The position numbers and the translations under genes were made by a program. 64,000 nucleotides of DNA from Streptococcus suis (GTDB lineage Bacteria > Bacillota > Bacilli > Lactobacillales > Streptococcaceae), in assembly GCF_002960445.1 (NCBI RefSeq), contig NZ_POJD01000358.1, forward strand, positions 111,711-175,710, in the 5' to 3' direction. Shown here one piece after another: positions 62,901 to 64,000 of the stretch (its first letter is position 1; every line of letters begins with the position of its first letter). The notes under the pieces were generated by a model, which did not search any database, was not told the origin of the DNA, and saw only the letters and a list, made by a program, of their open reading frames with translations.

Positions 62901-63228
62901 CGACTTAGACAAGACCAATCCCAAACTCTCCCAACTCATCTCAAAAATCTGGCAGGAAGCCCAAACCAATACCCAAGATTACAAGGGCCAATCCATTGCC
63001 CACAAGTTAGACGAGATGATTGACCTAACCATCCGTGAGCAAGTCGTATCCACCGCACGAGATTGGTGTGTTGGCGAAGACGAACTCCAGTTTATCGTGG
63101 ACAACTACCGAGTCGGCAAGGACAAGCAAATCGGCGAAAAAGCCCTGGTCGATACCTACGACTATACAAGTTACAAGGAAAACAAGGGCGACCAAGCCCT
63201 CAACAAGCTCAAATACAAAACATACTAA
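59923..63228 (+). CDS. hsdR: Type I restriction endonuclease subunit R, with N-terminal extension
   Basis: This 1101-residue protein has an N-terminal ~140-residue helical region (rich in E, K, Q and L) that I do not recognise as part of HsdR. It is followed by a standard HsdR: nuclease core [20 protein letters not shown] (PD-ExK form), Walker [14 protein letters not shown] as motif [10 protein letters not shown], and motif VI around QAFSRTNRL. The C-terminal part carries the HsdM-docking helices. It is intact, yet no hsdM or hsdS is beside it: a VOC gene lies upstream and an IS110-type element follows. It cleaves DNA only as part of an R-M-S complex, so partners must lie beyond the IS or elsewhere. 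ATG 59923 follows GAAAGGCTGG. Confidence 0.9.
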   Translation: MTWKHLMLDIPVYAPELLEEMKAIEEYQVGLLEKLERQDNALELEAVYQVEQARLTDIVKGYLDIKRKPDHYAQAEQKLADAHGQLIGFRKHLHKLLQKVNEEDLKDFQVSLRLLPGQRELVDPQALYQTKKPANELQIEDELIRHLTSGESQWVYRPELNSEELLWSNFFAKLEANNVRYLADHPLTDQEKHQIKNQLNFVNFYEAAKWLAGENGIAKVQVQREDASLGTIRLEVIWRHNVAGGKSSYEVVNQVVTGGDAARQRRGDVTLLINGLPMIQIELKSRSHPYMDAFRQIRKYEQEGQFKGIFSSLQMFVVSNITETRYIAAAKESKLNDRFLTKWVDKHNQAQPHLFDFAREVLSIPMAHQLVMQYSVIDDDKKALILLRPYQIHAIEAIREASRLRQSGYIWHTTGSGKTLTSYKVARNLLQIPSIEKTIFVIDRTDLDQQTTAAFLSYAENDMIDIDQTDDTQHLLKNLFSEDRRVVVTTIQKLNTLLRQFEEGQHEKFHQRIKNLNLAFVVDECHRAVTPERQRILEQFFVNSLWYGFTGTPIFKENKREQKGDLAQTTEEQYGPCLHEYTVKEAIHDRAVLGFQVEYQTTMPGWAEDEIEDEFYDDERHMLTVLDAILNKSKRKLGFQNGVGKTYEGLLTVKSIARAQAYYDLIQEVKAGHKSLTISEAVKKVLPDFPKVAITYSVSENEESSFANQDYMSKSLEDYNAMFGTHFTLATLGSYNTDLNERLARKKDKYAFREEQLDLVIVVDRLLTGFDAPCLSTIFMDRQPMKPQHIIQAFSRTNRLFDEGKKFGQIVTFQTPERFKEKVDEALSLYSNGGEFAVLAPTWLEEKAKFKEKVQQLLAIAPSPEMTPDLDASSDAELKRFAKAFQEFDKLFASIQVYADYEQEDVLKEIGLSLEDIENFSGQYQNVIEELRRRRKDDEGIEDTPFDIEYELESVRTDEINYHYIISLIQNLIDSKNQVIPDKEKKMVDNYIADLDKTNPKLSQLISKIWQEAQTNTQDYKGQSIAHKLDEMIDLTIREQVVSTARDWCVGEDELQFIVDNYRVGKDKQIGEKALVDTYDYTSYKENKGDQALNKLKYKTY

Positions 63229-63232
63229 GATT

Positions 63233-63279
63233 AGTAGTGAGGAAATCTCCGACGGGAGAAAGTACTCACTACTTTTTCT
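63233..63279 (+). terminator. hsdR terminator
   Basis: AGTAGTGAG and CTCACTACT arms enclose an inner TCTCC/GGGAGA stem and are followed by TTTTTC. Confidence 0.85.
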
Positions 63280-63299
63280 TTATGATAAAGTAGAGGTGT

Positions 63300-64000
63300 C
63301 TTGTTAAGTCGTAGGGCTTTTTGACGCTAGACGTCGCATCAAAAACTGGCAAGGCACCTGTTTTAGAAAGAATGTTATCAAAGTATGTGGGACGCCAGAC
63401 GTCGAGTATTGAAAATGACATCACTAAAACAAGGAATCATTCAAGACAAAGAGGTAATATCATGCGAGTAGTATTTGGGATTGATGTGAGTAAGGCAAGT
63501 TCAGAAGTGGCCATTCTAGTCAATGGTGAAAAAGTTCATGGCTATACCATGTCCAATGACGCCTTAGGCTTTGCTCGGCTACTTGGCGATTTGAGAACCG
63601 TCCATAAGCCAGAAATCATCTTTGAAGCAACAGGTGTCTACTCTCGCCGTCTCCAAGCTTTTCTGGATGAACATGGCTACGCTTATACACGACTTAATCC
63701 CTTAGAAGCTAAGAAGCAACTGGATAGCTTGCGTGTGCGGAAAACAGATCAAATTGACGCCGAAAAACTGGCTCAATCTCAGTTTGTACTGAATCGTAAA
63801 TCGACGTATGTCCAAGAAGAAGTCTACCAAAACTTGCGGGATCTAAGTCGTTTCTATCAGAATCTGACCGAGGATATTGTTCGAGCTAAAAACCGCCTGC
63901 ACAAGGTCTTACAGGTCACTTTCCCTGAATTGGAAAATATCTTATCAACACCAACTGGTGAACAATACTGGAACTTAGTTATAGCTTTTCCTTGTAAGGT
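63300..64000 (+). mobile_element. IS110-family insertion element, left part (right end outside window)
   Basis: About 160 non-coding bases precede the transposase start, ending at the RBS GAGGT. They contain a direct repeat GACGCTAGACGTCG (63323-63336) and GACGCCAGACGTCG (63391-63404). IS110 elements lack terminal inverted repeats and carry a non-coding end that, in studied members, makes a bridge RNA. The left border is only approximate. Confidence 0.6.
63462..64000 (+). CDS. IS110-family DEDD transposase (3' end outside window)
   Basis: ATG 63462 begins MRVVFGIDVSKASSEVAILV, the DEDD N-terminal start with the first catalytic Asp in GIDVSK. It continues with IIFEATGVYSRRLQAFL (Glu in EATG) and VRKTDQIDAEKLAQ (the Asp pair in KTDxxDA). 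About 179 residues are visible; the C-terminal Tnp_20 domain with its Ser is beyond the window. The start is set by GAGGT at 63451-63455. Confidence 0.92.
   Translation, partial: MRVVFGIDVSKASSEVAILVNGEKVHGYTMSNDALGFARLLGDLRTVHKPEIIFEATGVYSRRLQAFLDEHGYAYTRLNPLEAKKQLDSLRVRKTDQIDAEKLAQSQFVLNRKSTYVQEEVYQNLRDLSRFYQNLTEDIVRAKNRLHKVLQVTFPELENILSTPTGEQYWNLVIAFPCK

Noticed and set aside
59792..63228. Phase-variable fusion of the (AT)8 ORF with hsdR by slippage
   Set aside because: An in-frame TAG stands immediately before the hsdR ATG, so no slip would give a fusion; only leader-type control remains possible.

Overview
The window is a chromosomal stretch of a low-GC Gram-positive coccus, almost certainly a Streptococcus and most like S. 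suis. The evidence is vicRKX (walRK) with a single-TM histidine kinase, a Thr T-box ahead of thrS, the streptococcal multiple-sugar (msm) operon with gtfA and dexB, a YSIRK/LPXTG mucus-binding adhesin, DUF2129-livJHMGF, and RUP-like miniature repeats. No rRNA, tRNA, prophage or true CRISPR array was seen.

Layout: 1-5.3 kb has a glycolipid glycosyltransferase (cut by the window edge), a small membrane protein, a T-box, a broken MazG-like gene, thrS and a membrane-anchored protein of unknown function. 5.4-8.4 kb (minus strand) is a polar amino-acid ABC importer. 8.6-19.1 kb holds vicRKX, an ABC-F ribosome-protection type gene with its own attenuator, pbp2b, recR, ddl, an OsmC-like gene and murF, a region centred on the cell wall. 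19.4-29.3 kb has a YwaF-like membrane protein, prfC, an ABC exporter, small conserved proteins, a BcrA-type ABC pair and a cshA-type RNA helicase. 29.6-36 kb is a 2113-residue mucus-binding adhesin. 36.1-41.7 kb has a GNAT acetyltransferase behind a leader peptide, an azoreductase, a GIY-YIG protein, a tRNA methyltransferase, three paralogous small membrane proteins and two sulfur amino-acid lyases. 41.8-51.2 kb is the raffinose/melibiose (msm) operon with its AraC regulator. 51.3-57.8 kb has upp, clpP, ylbG and livJHMGF. 57.8-58.8 kb is a gene-free hairpin array. 58.9-64 kb has a LapA-like protein, a VOC protein, a type I restriction HsdR without visible HsdM/HsdS, and the start of an IS110-family element.

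The most interesting material is RNA- and repeat-level. (1) The leaders of thrS and cshA are homologous structured RNAs with compensating stem changes, and neither gene has a clear Shine-Dalgarno sequence. (2) The GNAT gene has a 12-codon leader peptide whose end lies in one arm of a perfect 10-bp hairpin that sequesters the GNAT ribosome site, the layout of drug-inducible translational attenuation. (3) The ABC-F gene has a strong promoter, two tiny leader ORFs and alternative terminator/antiterminator pairings. (4) Several intergenic regions are chains of palindromes whose arms change while linkers stay fixed; one is a ~1 kb array of about 15 linkers, and another is a 7 x 58-bp tandem array inside a MITE with RUP-like ends. 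All family assignments are from sequence reading without database searches.
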